Shown: one piece after another, positions 24,785 to 33,616 of the stretch
Layout: each line of letters begins with the position of its first letter
How positions within the stretch are numbered: position 1 is the stretch's first letter
Position numbers and translations under genes: made by a program
IMG/VR virus record: IMGVR_UViG_3300020711_000014
Span: 1-50,968 of that record
From: a virus
Reading direction: 5' to 3' (one strand)
DNA: 50,968 bases
Notes under the pieces: generated by a model
The model's database searches: none
Told to the model about the DNA's origin: nothing
The model's input: only the letters and a program-made list of their open reading frames with translations

Positions 24785-25065
24785 TGGTTACTCATATAGG
24801 AACTGCCCATAGCTTTACTTATGATGGAGCACAATTAAATATTTACCATGCAAATAAAGGTGAGGGTTTGCCAAAGCATGAACATATTTATAGTCATGCA
24901 ACTATGTGTAATGCTGGTTCTTGTTTGGTTAGTCTTGAAGGTCGTAGCTACACAATCAACAAAAATAGCCAACCTTTAAATCTTCCTGCTGGACAATGGC
25001 ATGAAATTGAAGCATTAGAAGATGGCACAGTATTTGTAAATGTATTTGCTGAAGGTAAGTACTAA
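24784..25065 (+). CDS. Cupin-fold protein
   Basis: 93 aa, one cupin domain: GEGLPKHEHIYSHATMC (cupin motif 1 with H-x-H and a further His), beta turn, then LNLPAGQWHEIEALEDGTVF (motif 2 with His). These residues could bind a metal. Coupled to the gene before by TAATG. In a fibre cluster, a cupin might modify sugars or act as a structural or assembly factor; no substrate is evident. Confidence 0.75.
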   Translation: MVTHIGTAHSFTYDGAQLNIYHANKGEGLPKHEHIYSHATMCNAGSCLVSLEGRSYTINKNSQPLNLPAGQWHEIEALEDGTVFVNVFAEGKY

Positions 25066-25133
25066 ATTTAGGAATTTTTAGCTACAATATGTAAAATTGC
25101 TTGGTGATGCGGGCATAAAATTAAGGAAAAGTT

Positions 25134-26303
25134 ATGACTGTTCAGCTTTTTGCCAATAATGCGAAAACAACGCTGGCATCACCGATTAACGCTACCCAGA
25201 CTACCATTACAGTAGCTCCGGGGACAGGAGTGCTTTTTCCTTCTCCAAGCTCTGGTCAAGGTTTTAAAGTTACTTTAGTTAGCGCAACTTCCGCTTCTGT
25301 ATACGAAATTTGCCTTTGTACTGCTAGATCAGGCGACACTTTAACAGTAGTTAGAGCCCAAGAAGGCACTTCTGGAACACCTTTTCTTTTAAACGATATT
25401 GTTGGCAACTATGACACAGCAGATGTCATGGCTAATTTGGTTCAAGTTTTACAGCTACAAAACCAATATTATTTATATGCTGTAGCTAGCGGATCAGCCA
25501 ATGCTTTAGCGGCGACAATCCCTTCACCTTTGACATCTATTCCAGATGGAATGTCTATTGTTGTCAAAGCTACTGCTGCGAATACTGGCGCAACCACTTT
25601 AAATTTAACCCTTGGAAGCACTTCAACAGGTGCTCAAGCTATTGTTACAGGAAATAATACTGCTTTAGTTGGTGGTGAAATTCCCGGTTCTGGCTATCCT
25701 ATAACTCTTTCTTATAGCTCTACTTTTGGTGCTTGGGTTATTACTGACGGTAATATTAATTTAAGCCTTTATGCTTATATTAACAGCCCAACATTTACAG
25801 GTACTCCAAGAGTTCCAACAGCGGCATTTAACGATAACAGCACTATTATTGCCAGTACCTCTTGGGTTCAAAATCAATTGGCTAACTATGCGCCAATTTA
25901 TAACCCCACATTTACTGGTACTCCTGCCGCTCCGACTGCTCCATCTGGAACTAGCACAACTCAAATAGCTACTACTGCTTTTGTGCAAAATCAAATTGCT
26001 ACTCAAGTTAAAGGTTTAGGATTTGGTGGCACTACTTGGCATGATGTTACTGGAAGTAGAGCGGCAAATACCACTTATACAAATTCATACTCTTACCCAA
26101 TTATGGTAAATGTGAATTTAATTACTGGTTCTTCTGGAATTACAAATCCTTCTTATTTTTATGTTAACGGAATTGCGGTTGCAGATGCTAATAGCGGCGG
26201 TTGGACAGGAGCAACAAGTTTTACCGTTTCAGTAATAGTTCCACCGGGTAGTACATATTCAACAAATTCAAATGGTATTGCTATTTGGGCAGAACTTTAT
26301 TAA
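25134..26303 (+). CDS. Tail fibre protein 1
   Basis: 389 aa. The N-terminal domain (about 1-105) starts MTVQLFANNAKTTLASPINA and has the TARSGDTLTVVRAQEGTSG segment, also present in the large fibre at 26608, so both probably use the same baseplate anchor. The middle has two SPTFTGTPxxP repeats with SGTSTTQIATTAFVQNQIA, a common fibre-shaft module. The C-terminal about 100 residues form a beta domain that may be the receptor-binding tip. AAGGAAAAG RBS. Confidence 0.78.
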   Translation: MTVQLFANNAKTTLASPINATQTTITVAPGTGVLFPSPSSGQGFKVTLVSATSASVYEICLCTARSGDTLTVVRAQEGTSGTPFLLNDIVGNYDTADVMANLVQVLQLQNQYYLYAVASGSANALAATIPSPLTSIPDGMSIVVKATAANTGATTLNLTLGSTSTGAQAIVTGNNTALVGGEIPGSGYPITLSYSSTFGAWVITDGNINLSLYAYINSPTFTGTPRVPTAAFNDNSTIIASTSWVQNQLANYAPIYNPTFTGTPAAPTAPSGTSTTQIATTAFVQNQIATQVKGLGFGGTTWHDVTGSRAANTTYTNSYSYPIMVNVNLITGSSGITNPSYFYVNGIAVADANSGGWTGATSFTVSVIVPPGSTYSTNSNGIAIWAELY

Positions 26304-26312
26304 GGAAAAATT

Positions 26313-26585
26313 ATGACTTATAACTATGGTAGCCCCATTACAGGCACTCTTACTGGAACAACAGCTACTGTAGGCGTTCCAGCTTTAGTTTACCCAGCAA
26401 CTATTGTGTTGAACTCCACAGCAGGTGGCAGAGCAATTCAATTTTCTTTGGATAACGGTACAACTTTTTATACCGCAGTAACTCCTACAGGAACAGAAAC
26501 AAGTCAAATTTATTATGTTCTGACTTTCCCTGTGACTACACTTAAATTTACTGGCGCAGCAAACGACACTTATTCAATTCTTTAA
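26313..26585 (+). CDS. Small fibre-associated beta protein (90 aa)
   Basis: Starts MTYNYGSPITGTLTGTTATV. Almost all strands, with FSLDNGTTFYTAVTPTGTE. Lies between the two fibre genes that share an anchor. Could be a tip subunit or accessory to fibre 1. No family is recognised. Confidence 0.6.
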   Translation: MTYNYGSPITGTLTGTTATVGVPALVYPATIVLNSTAGGRAIQFSLDNGTTFYTAVTPTGTETSQIYYVLTFPVTTLKFTGAANDTYSIL

Positions 26586-26607
26586 TAGTGTTGTATAAGG
26601 GTTTACC

Positions 26608-29600
26608 ATGACAATACTATTATTTGCAAACCAAGCGCAGACCACTCTTGCGTTACCAGTAGCCCCTTCTGATACTACTATCTATGTAGCTAGTGGTACT
26701 GGTAATTATTTTCCCAACCCACAGGCTGGGCAAGGTTTTAAATTAACATTAGTTAATTCAACAAATTCATTAATAGATGAAATTGTTTTGGTAACAGCCC
26801 GTTCTGGCGATGTCATGACTGTTGTTCGTGGTCAAGAAGGAACAATTCCTCAAGCTTGGAAGTTTGGAGATTTTGCAGTTAACTTAGATACTGCTGGTTC
26901 TTCTGATGCTTTTGTTCAGTTCGATCAAATTGAAAATGGTTCTATTAATGCGTACTTTAATAGTATGCGAACCACTACAGGACAAGTGGATTCTGTTCCT
27001 GTAAACCCAACAGATTTAGTAAATAAAGCATATGCCGATTATTTAATTCAAGGCATGACACCAAAAAAAGAATCTCAATGTGCCACAACGACAATTGCAC
27101 AAGGTGGTGGAAATATTGCTTTATCTGGTTTGCCCATTATTGATGGTTATCAAACTGTTGCAGGAGATCGGGTTTTAGTTAAAAACCAAGACAGCCCTGC
27201 TCAAAATGGTATTTATGTAGCTAGTGCTGGAGCATGGCTCAGAGCTACAGATATGGATGTTTGGTCAGAAGTTCCAAGTGCTTTTACTTTTGTTCAAAAC
27301 GGTACATACAATGTCAATACAGGTTGGGTAGCTATTGCTCCAGTAAACGGAACAATTAATGTAACTCCAATTAATTGGACACAGTTTTCTGGGTATGGAA
27401 TTTCAGGTTACTCTGGTTATTCAGGTTATTCTGGCTATTCTGGCTTTAGTGGTAGCTCTGGCTATTCTGGATCAGGTACATCAGGCTATTCAGGCATAAG
27501 CGGATTTAGCGGTTACTCTGGCTGGTCAGGAATCTCAGGATACAGCGGTCAATCAGGTTTTAGCGGCACTTCTGGTTATTCTGGATCAGGTGTATCAGGA
27601 TTCTCTGGCTATAGTGGCTACAGCGGATTTAGTGGCATTTCTGGCTATTCTGGAATTAGTGGCTATTCTGGCATTAGTGGATATAGCGGCATATCAGGCT
27701 ATTCTGGTATTTCGGGATACAGCGGATCTGGCATTAGCGGATATAGCGGTTCTGGTATTTCAGGATATTCAGGAACATCAGGCTGGTCTGGCATCTCTGG
27801 CTGGTCAGGCTATTCAGGCATTAGCGGTGCATCAGGCACTTCAGGTTGGTCTGGTTATAGTGGTTATTCAGGCACATCAGGTTGGTCAGGTATTTCTGGT
27901 TGGTCAGGCTACTCTGGCACATCGGGTTGGTCAGGAATTTCTGGCTATTCTGGATATTCTGGAACTTCTGGTTTTAGCGGTTATTCAGGAATTTCTGGGT
28001 ATAGCGGAATTTCTGGTTACTCAGGCATTTCTGGCTATTCAGGAGTATCAGGTTTATCAGGATATTCAGGATCAGGTATTAGTGGGTATAGCGGATTTTC
28101 TGGTTTTAGTGGCGCACAAGGTACATCCATTAATATCAAAGGAACTGTTGCAACTCCAGCAGATTTACCAGCAACAGGCAATCAAGTTAATGATGCCTAT
28201 ATTGTTACTTCCAATGGCGATCTCTATGTATGGAATGGCACAGCTTGGTTTAACGCTGGTCAAATTGTAGGTACATCGGGCTATTCAGGTTACTCTGGAA
28301 CATCAGGATTTTCTGGTATTTCTGGCTACTCTGGCACAAGTGGATTTAGCGGTATCTCTGGTTATAGTGGCACAAGTGGCTATAGCGGATTCTCAGGTAT
28401 TTCTGGTTATTCAGGCTCTGGTGTAAGTGGATATAGCGGTTGGTCTGGTATATCAGGCTGGTCTGGCTATTCGGGCTATAGTGGCACTTCTGGCTACTCT
28501 GGTACATCAGGCTGGTCTGGTTACTCAGGAACTTCAGGATGGTCTGGTATTAGCGGATATAGCGGTTATTCTGGCACTTCAGGATGGTCTGGTATTAGCG
28601 GTTTTTCTGGTTACTCTGGCATCAGCGGAACTAATGGCGCTTCTGGATTTTCAGGAATTAGTGGTTACAGCGGTTACTCTGGAAGCGGTGTATCGGGGTA
28701 TTCTGGATTTTCTGGTTATTCTGGAAGCGGTGTATCTGGTTATAGTGGATATAGCGGAAGCGGTGTAAGTGGCTATAGCGGATATTCAGGATATTCTGGT
28801 TCTGGTGTAAGCGGTTATAGCGGATATTCTGGTTTGGGATATTATGGATTAACCGCAACAGGATCAAATTCATTAAGCCTTGGTAGCAAATCTTTTACTA
28901 CCAATTTAGATGCTTCTACTACAGCTTTTTCTGTTGGGCAATATGTCAGAGTATTTTCTACATCTGTGCCATCTCAATTTATGGAAGGCTTAATAACCGC
29001 ATTTACAGGAACTTCACTAACAGTCAATATGACTTATGTAAATGGGGTAGCATCTTTTAGCAATTGGACAATTACTGATTCTGGTGCTGTTGGAACTTCT
29101 GGCTATTCTGGCTATTCTGGTATTAGCGGGGCAAATGGCGCTTCTGGATTAAGTGGCTATTCAGGATTCAGCGGCATATCTGGGTACTCTGGATTCTCAG
29201 GAATTAGCGGATATTCTGGATCAGGTGTAAGCGGCTATTCTGGATACAGCGGAACAAATGGAACTAATGGCGCATCTGGATTAAGTGGTTACTCAGGATT
29301 TAGTGGCATATCCGGATATTCTGGTACAAACGGTTCTACCGGTATAAGCGGTTATAGCGGTTACAGCGGGGTTAACGGATCAACTGGAACTTCTGGTTAT
29401 TCAGGCTATTCAGGTTTAAATGGTGCAACAGGAACATCTGGTTATAGCGGTTATTCAGGAGCTACTGGAGCAACTGGCACTTCTGGTTACTCTGGTCAAA
29501 ACGGTGCAACAGGTACTTCTGGCTATTCTGGTTATTCAGGACAAAATGGCGCAACTGGAACATCGGGATACAGCGGATATTCTGGACAAAATGGATCTAC

Positions 29601-30126
29601 AGGAACATCAGGCTACAGCGGATATTCTGGAGCTACAGGTTCTGCTGGAACTTCTGGATACTCAGGTTATAGTGGTGTAGCCCCATCAACAGTTACTACT
29701 ACCAGCACTTCTTCTGGTTCAACATTCTATTTAGATTTTGTAGCTGCCAATGGCGGTTCAGGACAAACTTTATATAACAACGGATCTTTAACTTATGTTC
29801 CTTCAACAGGAACATTAACAGCTACATCTGTTGCTGGCTCATCAGATGAAAGATTAAAGAAAGATTGGGAAGATCTACCTGAAAACTTTATTGAGTTGCT
29901 TGCACAAGTGAAACATGGGGTATTTACCCGTATCTCTAGCGGCAATAAAGAACCCGGTGTATCTGCTCAATCTATGCTAAATGCTTTAGCTCAAGCAGTT
30001 ATTGAAGGCGAAGATGGTATGCTGGCAGTTAATTATGGCGGAGCAGCATTAGTTTCTGTTATAGAATTAGCAAACTTGGTTCTCAAACTTAAACAAGATA
30101 TTGAGGAATTGAAAAACAAACCATAA
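26608..30126 (+). CDS. Giant collagen-like tail fibre with S74 chaperone end
   Basis: 1,172 aa. Residues 1-105 are an anchor domain like that of fibre 1. Residues about 110-260 contain phage fibre segments including SMRTTTGQVDSVPVNPTDL. Then come three blocks of Gly-X-Ser triplets (X mostly Tyr, Ile, Phe, Trp, Thr), separated by two small beta domains (about 505-555 and 745-825). The third block mixes in GAT, GQN and GST triplets. The last about 94 residues, from SSDERLKKDWEDL (S1079, D1080, K1084), are a peptidase S74 intramolecular chaperone that normally trimerises and cleaves itself off. This suggests a trimeric, triple-helical shaft without proline. The glycosyltransferase operon follows after only a few bases. 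Confidence 0.88.
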   Translation: MTILLFANQAQTTLALPVAPSDTTIYVASGTGNYFPNPQAGQGFKLTLVNSTNSLIDEIVLVTARSGDVMTVVRGQEGTIPQAWKFGDFAVNLDTAGSSDAFVQFDQIENGSINAYFNSMRTTTGQVDSVPVNPTDLVNKAYADYLIQGMTPKKESQCATTTIAQGGGNIALSGLPIIDGYQTVAGDRVLVKNQDSPAQNGIYVASAGAWLRATDMDVWSEVPSAFTFVQNGTYNVNTGWVAIAPVNGTINVTPINWTQFSGYGISGYSGYSGYSGYSGFSGSSGYSGSGTSGYSGISGFSGYSGWSGISGYSGQSGFSGTSGYSGSGVSGFSGYSGYSGFSGISGYSGISGYSGISGYSGISGYSGISGYSGSGISGYSGSGISGYSGTSGWSGISGWSGYSGISGASGTSGWSGYSGYSGTSGWSGISGWSGYSGTSGWSGISGYSGYSGTSGFSGYSGISGYSGISGYSGISGYSGVSGLSGYSGSGISGYSGFSGFSGAQGTSINIKGTVATPADLPATGNQVNDAYIVTSNGDLYVWNGTAWFNAGQIVGTSGYSGYSGTSGFSGISGYSGTSGFSGISGYSGTSGYSGFSGISGYSGSGVSGYSGWSGISGWSGYSGYSGTSGYSGTSGWSGYSGTSGWSGISGYSGYSGTSGWSGISGFSGYSGISGTNGASGFSGISGYSGYSGSGVSGYSGFSGYSGSGVSGYSGYSGSGVSGYSGYSGYSGSGVSGYSGYSGLGYYGLTATGSNSLSLGSKSFTTNLDASTTAFSVGQYVRVFSTSVPSQFMEGLITAFTGTSLTVNMTYVNGVASFSNWTITDSGAVGTSGYSGYSGISGANGASGLSGYSGFSGISGYSGFSGISGYSGSGVSGYSGYSGTNGTNGASGLSGYSGFSGISGYSGTNGSTGISGYSGYSGVNGSTGTSGYSGYSGLNGATGTSGYSGYSGATGATGTSGYSGQNGATGTSGYSGYSGQNGATGTSGYSGYSGQNGSTGTSGYSGYSGATGSAGTSGYSGYSGVAPSTVTTTSTSSGSTFYLDFVAANGGSGQTLYNNGSLTYVPSTGTLTATSVAGSSDERLKKDWEDLPENFIELLAQVKHGVFTRISSGNKEPGVSAQSMLNALAQAVIEGEDGMLAVNYGGAALVSVIELANLVLKLKQDIEELKNKP
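27391..29685 (+). repeat. Three blocks of 9-nt repeats encoding Gly-X-Ser triplets
   Basis: Blocks at about 27391-28119, 28273-28833 and 29092-29685, together roughly 200 triplets. Codons vary synonymously (TCT, TCA, AGC, AGT for Ser), so the protein pattern, not the DNA, is conserved. The blocks are likely to vary in length by slippage or recombination. Confidence 0.9.
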
Positions 30127-30135
30127 GGATTAGTG

Positions 30136-31377
30136 ATGCAATCCCCAAAGTATTCGGTAGTGATACCGACTTACAATAATTGTGAGAAATATCTAAAACC
30201 GTGTATTGATTCCATAATTAAATACACCGAAATGACCGACATAGAGTTGGTCATTTCTGCTAATGGCTGTACCGATAACACTGCAAAATATCTAGAATAT
30301 TTAGCAACAGCGATTCCTAACTTATATGTCGTTTGGAATGACGAACCTTTAGGTTTTGCCAAAGCTATTAATCAAGGCATAGTAAATACTATTGGGCATA
30401 AAATAGTGTTTTTAAATAACGACACTTTGCTGTTAGAACAACCAAAAAATGATTGGTTAAAACGACTAGATATTGGCGACATTGCGTCGGTTCTAACGCT
30501 AAACTCTCCTATTACAAATCAATCGTTTGCGGTTTTCTTTTGTACCATGATTGATCGCCAAGTATTTGATGATATTGGCGTACTAGATGAATCATTTAAA
30601 ACAGGTGGCTGTGAAGATATAGACTTTTGCAAACGAGCTACAGATGCGGGCTTTAGGCTAATAGATGTGGGCTATCGGGGTGATTTTCCAATATATCACG
30701 CTGCTGAAGGCACTGTTCACGATACTAGTCTTGTACAAGATTGGAGCCAAAAATTCCATGCCAACGAGCTGCGTTTAGCCAAAAAATGGAATACGGATCA
30801 TTACCGCTATTTGCTATCCAATAATTACGAACGAGCTGTATTTCTAAAGGGCGATCCTGTATTTCCCCGAGAAACTACACGCTATGAATGGGCGGCAAAA
30901 AATCTTGATGACAGAACAAACGTCGTAGAAATTGGCTGTTCTACCGGTTACGGAAGTCAATTTTTCCCGAACTACTATGACTATGTTGGTATTGATTACG
31001 ACCCCATTATTGTGCAAGTAGCTAAAGAACAAGATTGGGGTTTTACAAGGGCTTTTACCCACGCTGACATTAATAATTGTGACTTAGGAACGGCAGCCAC
31101 TATTGTTGCTTTTGAAGTCATTGAGCATTTAGATAATGGTTTAGAGATTGTTGAAATGCTAAAAACAAAATGCCATCGGTTATTAATTTCGGTGCCGTGG
31201 AATGAGCCTAAAGGCTTTTGGGGTGAACATCACAAATTGCATGGCTTAAACGAAAGCCACTTCCCCGGCTTTATGTTTTGGTACATTAACCACGCCGGAG
31301 TTTTATCTGCGGAGCCGCAAGCAATTACCCCTGAAAATCCTAGTAATTTAATGCTTTGCAGGTGGGATCATGAGTAA
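30136..31377 (+). CDS. Glycosyltransferase family 2 fused to methyltransferase
   Basis: Start at the ATG giving MQSPKYSVVIPTYNNCEKY with AAGGA 6 nt upstream; a GTG one codon earlier is less likely. N-terminal GT-A fold: VVIPTYNN (8-15), IELVISANGCTDNTA, FLNNDTLLL (DxD-like), and GGCEDIDFCKRA. From about residue 255 a class I SAM methyltransferase: VVEIGCSTGYGS (263-274), YVGIDYDP, VAFEVIEHLDNG. The enzyme could transfer a sugar and cap or methylate the glycan. It begins 9 nt after the giant fibre gene and overlaps the next GT by 8 nt. Confidence 0.85.
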   Translation: MQSPKYSVVIPTYNNCEKYLKPCIDSIIKYTEMTDIELVISANGCTDNTAKYLEYLATAIPNLYVVWNDEPLGFAKAINQGIVNTIGHKIVFLNNDTLLLEQPKNDWLKRLDIGDIASVLTLNSPITNQSFAVFFCTMIDRQVFDDIGVLDESFKTGGCEDIDFCKRATDAGFRLIDVGYRGDFPIYHAAEGTVHDTSLVQDWSQKFHANELRLAKKWNTDHYRYLLSNNYERAVFLKGDPVFPRETTRYEWAAKNLDDRTNVVEIGCSTGYGSQFFPNYYDYVGIDYDPIIVQVAKEQDWGFTRAFTHADINNCDLGTAATIVAFEVIEHLDNGLEIVEMLKTKCHRLLISVPWNEPKGFWGEHHKLHGLNESHFPGFMFWYINHAGVLSAEPQAITPENPSNLMLCRWDHE

Positions 31378-32341
31378 AGTTCTTTGCTCAATAGCTACCA
31401 GAGGTAGATACCAGTCCACCCTGCCGCTTGTTTTACAGGCGGTTATTAATCAAACTTGGCTACCTAATAAGGTAGTTATTTTTGATGACAACGATGAACC
31501 TCAAGACATGCGGCAAGAGTTCATCTATCAGCATTTATTTAAACAGATGCAAATCAAAGGTATTGAATGGGAGTGGCTGTTTGCCGAAAAGAAAGGGCAG
31601 CACCATATCCATCAAAAAGCCAACTTGATGGGCTATGAGTGGGTATGGCGCGTCGATGACGATTGCGTTCCAGAACCAACTGTTCTTCAAAGCCTGTATA
31701 GCCATGCATCCCAAATAGACAATGTGGGGGCAGTAGGTGGTGCCATCATTACAGGACAGCCTATTAACGCAGTTAATTCCACCGGATTAATTAAAAATAT
31801 TAATTTAGAACCTAATATTCAATGGGACTTTATTAAAGGTATCCGCGAGGTAGAGCATCTGCATTGCTCTTTCTTGTACCGCGCTGGAGTGCATGATTTT
31901 AATACCGGGTTATCCCGTGTAGCGCACCGTGAAGAAACGCTGTTTACTTATGGGTTATATCAAAAAGGTTATAAAATTTTAGCTGTTCCCTATGCTACAT
32001 CTTGGCATATGAAGAACCCCCAAGGCGGCATTCGGGCTGAAACTAACGGAGAAATGTATCACCATGACGAACAAATTTTCAGAAACCACCTTAGCTATAG
32101 TGGGCGTACTATTGTGGTACTTAATGGTGGTCTTGGGGATCACATTGTGTTCAGTCGTATATTGCCTGAAATTCATAACCCAATTGTTTTTGGCTGCTAT
32201 CCTGAAATTATTGAAAGCGATTCCATAGCTAAAGCGCAACAGCTTTTTGGCAGCTTAGATCAATGGAATATCTACGCCAAGATGGATCAGTGGAAGTGGA
32301 CTGATAGCTTAGAAAATGCTTATAGAAAGCTCTATCTATGA
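31370..32341 (+). CDS. GT2 glycosyltransferase with start of a GT-B domain
   Basis: 323 aa. N-terminal GT-A domain: LCSIATRGRYQSTLPLVLQA, VVIFDDNDEP, and the metal-binding WRVDDDC (93-99), ending near YHHDEQIFRNHL. The last about 75 residues begin a different fold, IVVLNGGLGDHIVFSRILPE (from about 248), which is how GT9-type (heptosyltransferase-like) GT-B enzymes start. The rest of that fold appears in the next gene, read from an ATGA overlap. Confidence 0.82.
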   Translation: MSKVLCSIATRGRYQSTLPLVLQAVINQTWLPNKVVIFDDNDEPQDMRQEFIYQHLFKQMQIKGIEWEWLFAEKKGQHHIHQKANLMGYEWVWRVDDDCVPEPTVLQSLYSHASQIDNVGAVGGAIITGQPINAVNSTGLIKNINLEPNIQWDFIKGIREVEHLHCSFLYRAGVHDFNTGLSRVAHREETLFTYGLYQKGYKILAVPYATSWHMKNPQGGIRAETNGEMYHHDEQIFRNHLSYSGRTIVVLNGGLGDHIVFSRILPEIHNPIVFGCYPEIIESDSIAKAQQLFGSLDQWNIYAKMDQWKWTDSLENAYRKLYL

Positions 32342-32772
32342 TTTTAATACACCCTTTTGCCAAACCTTTAGTAAAAGGTAGGGAAAACCCTAAAAACTAT
32401 CCATATTGGGAAGAACTTGTATACGAATTGCAAAAAACTATGCACGTCGTTCAAATTGGGCTAGAGGGCGAACGTCAATTAGTTCCTGATTTTCGCAAAG
32501 GGTTATCCATGCCCCAATTGCGTCAGCTCATTAAAGAGTGCAAAACGTGGATTGGTATTGACAGTTTTTTTCAGCACTTGGCTTGGAGTGAGGGCAAACC
32601 GGGCATTGTGCTTTGGTCAGTTTCTGACCCAAACATTTTTGGGCATCCGGAAAACATTAATTTACTAAAAGACCGTAAATATTTGGCGTCAAATCAATTC
32701 CTTTGGTGGGACTTTACAGAGCATAATCCAGACGCTTTTGTAAAACCGCAAGAAGTGTTAAACTTTCTGTAA
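32338..32772 (+). CDS. C-terminal half of a GT9-like GT-B glycosyltransferase
   Basis: 144 aa. MILIHPFAKPLVKGRENPKN, then VVQIGLEGERQL, LIKECKTWIGIDSFFQHLAW and GKPGIVLWSVSDPNIFGHP: the nucleotide-sugar binding half of heptosyltransferase-like enzymes. The matching N-terminal half is fused to the end of the upstream GT2. The ATGA overlap suggests both halves are made together and assemble. Activity of a split enzyme is inference. Confidence 0.8.
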   Translation: MILIHPFAKPLVKGRENPKNYPYWEELVYELQKTMHVVQIGLEGERQLVPDFRKGLSMPQLRQLIKECKTWIGIDSFFQHLAWSEGKPGIVLWSVSDPNIFGHPENINLLKDRKYLASNQFLWWDFTEHNPDAFVKPQEVLNFL

Positions 32773-32800
32773 CTTTTAGTGTTTAAATGAGGGGTAGGCT

Positions 32801-33064
32801 ATGTCTTGGGAGTCCATAATCGCAGCGATAACGCTAGCCTACATGTTTATTAGTGGACTCATCGGTTGGTGGACAAATAGCATTTCCCGTAGTCAAAAAG
32901 AAGTTAGTGATGCCCAAGCGCAGCTTGCTAGGGATATGAAAAAACTAGAAGTAATGCTTCCAAATGAGTATGTTAAAAAGGCTGACTTAGACCAACGATT
33001 ATCAAGAATGGAACATACATTAGACTTGATAATGGCAAAATTAGATACTAAACAGGATAAATAA
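32801..33064 (+). CDS. Membrane-anchored coiled-coil protein, lysis region
   Basis: 87 aa. One N-terminal membrane helix (about 4-24: IIAAITLAYMFISGLIGWW), then a charged coiled coil SRSQKEVSDAQAQLARDMKK and LDQRLSRMEHTLDLIMAKLD. GAGGGG RBS. It precedes the holin-like genes and overlaps the next gene by TAATG. Resembles small phage membrane proteins near lysis genes; could be a holin or antiholin partner. Confidence 0.65.
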   Translation: MSWESIIAAITLAYMFISGLIGWWTNSISRSQKEVSDAQAQLARDMKKLEVMLPNEYVKKADLDQRLSRMEHTLDLIMAKLDTKQDK

Positions 33065-33246
33065 TGTTCTCTAAAATCTGCACCCTCCTCCGTAAAAAGC
33101 CTGTAGAAACCAAACTTCCTGAGTTTCCCGTAGAAATACCGGTAAAAGCTAAAAAAGAATTAGTTAAAAAAGCTACTACTCGTAAGCCTGTAGCTAAAAA
33201 AGCAACTATTGTTGCCAAAAAGACAACTATCAAAAAGAAAAAATAG
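33064..33246 (+). CDS. Small Lys/Ala-rich basic protein (60 aa)
   Basis: About one third Lys, with repeats like KKATTRKPVAKKATIVAKK, similar to histone H1-like tails. Coupled to the gene before. It could bind DNA or simply be a charged adaptor. Low complexity prevents an assignment. Confidence 0.6.
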   Translation: MFSKICTLLRKKPVETKLPEFPVEIPVKAKKELVKKATTRKPVAKKATIVAKKTTIKKKK

Positions 33247-33247
33247 T

Positions 33248-33616
33248 ATGGAAAATAAACCTGATATTTCTTTTGATTCAGCAAAAGAAGTTGCTGGACG
33301 TTCCATTGGTAAGCATGGTCTTGCTTATATTACAGCCATTATTGTTATTTCTGTAGCTGCCAGTATATTTTTAGATACTGCCAAAATAGCCGCCGTAATC
33401 GGTATGGCGGGCGGTGCAATTATGGCAATTATCAATATGATGAATGCAGTATCTGGCACAACCGAAAAAGAAGAAAAGCCAGAATTTGCGGTTATTCAAA
33501 ATTTGATTGATAAGTTAGACCATCTTGCAGATAAAGAGCCTCCAATGTCAGTTACAGTTGATGGCGATAAAGTCACTGTCACTAAAGGTGAAGATACGAT
33601 TACGACCAAAAAATGA
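33248..33616 (+). CDS. Putative holin, two membrane segments
   Basis: Start at the ATG 1 nt after the previous stop (MENKPDISFDSAKEVAGRS); an earlier in-frame ATG lies inside the previous gene. 122 aa. Hydrophobic helices at about 26-42 (YITAIIVISVAASIFL) and 46-66 (AAVIGMAGGAIMAIIN), then an acidic soluble tail. Length and topology suit a class II holin. A second holin-like gene follows, so one of them may be an antiholin. Confidence 0.62.
   Translation: MENKPDISFDSAKEVAGRSIGKHGLAYITAIIVISVAASIFLDTAKIAAVIGMAGGAIMAIINMMNAVSGTTEKEEKPEFAVIQNLIDKLDHLADKEPPMSVTVDGDKVTVTKGEDTITTKK

Noticed and set aside
27590-29680. Long ORFs in other frames of the fibre repeats
   Set aside because: They exist only because 9-nt repeats lack stops in other frames; products are Leu/Ala/Val-rich artefacts.
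27391-29685. CRISPR-like or satellite DNA
   Set aside because: The repeats vary synonymously and keep one reading frame, so they are protein repeats with no spacers.
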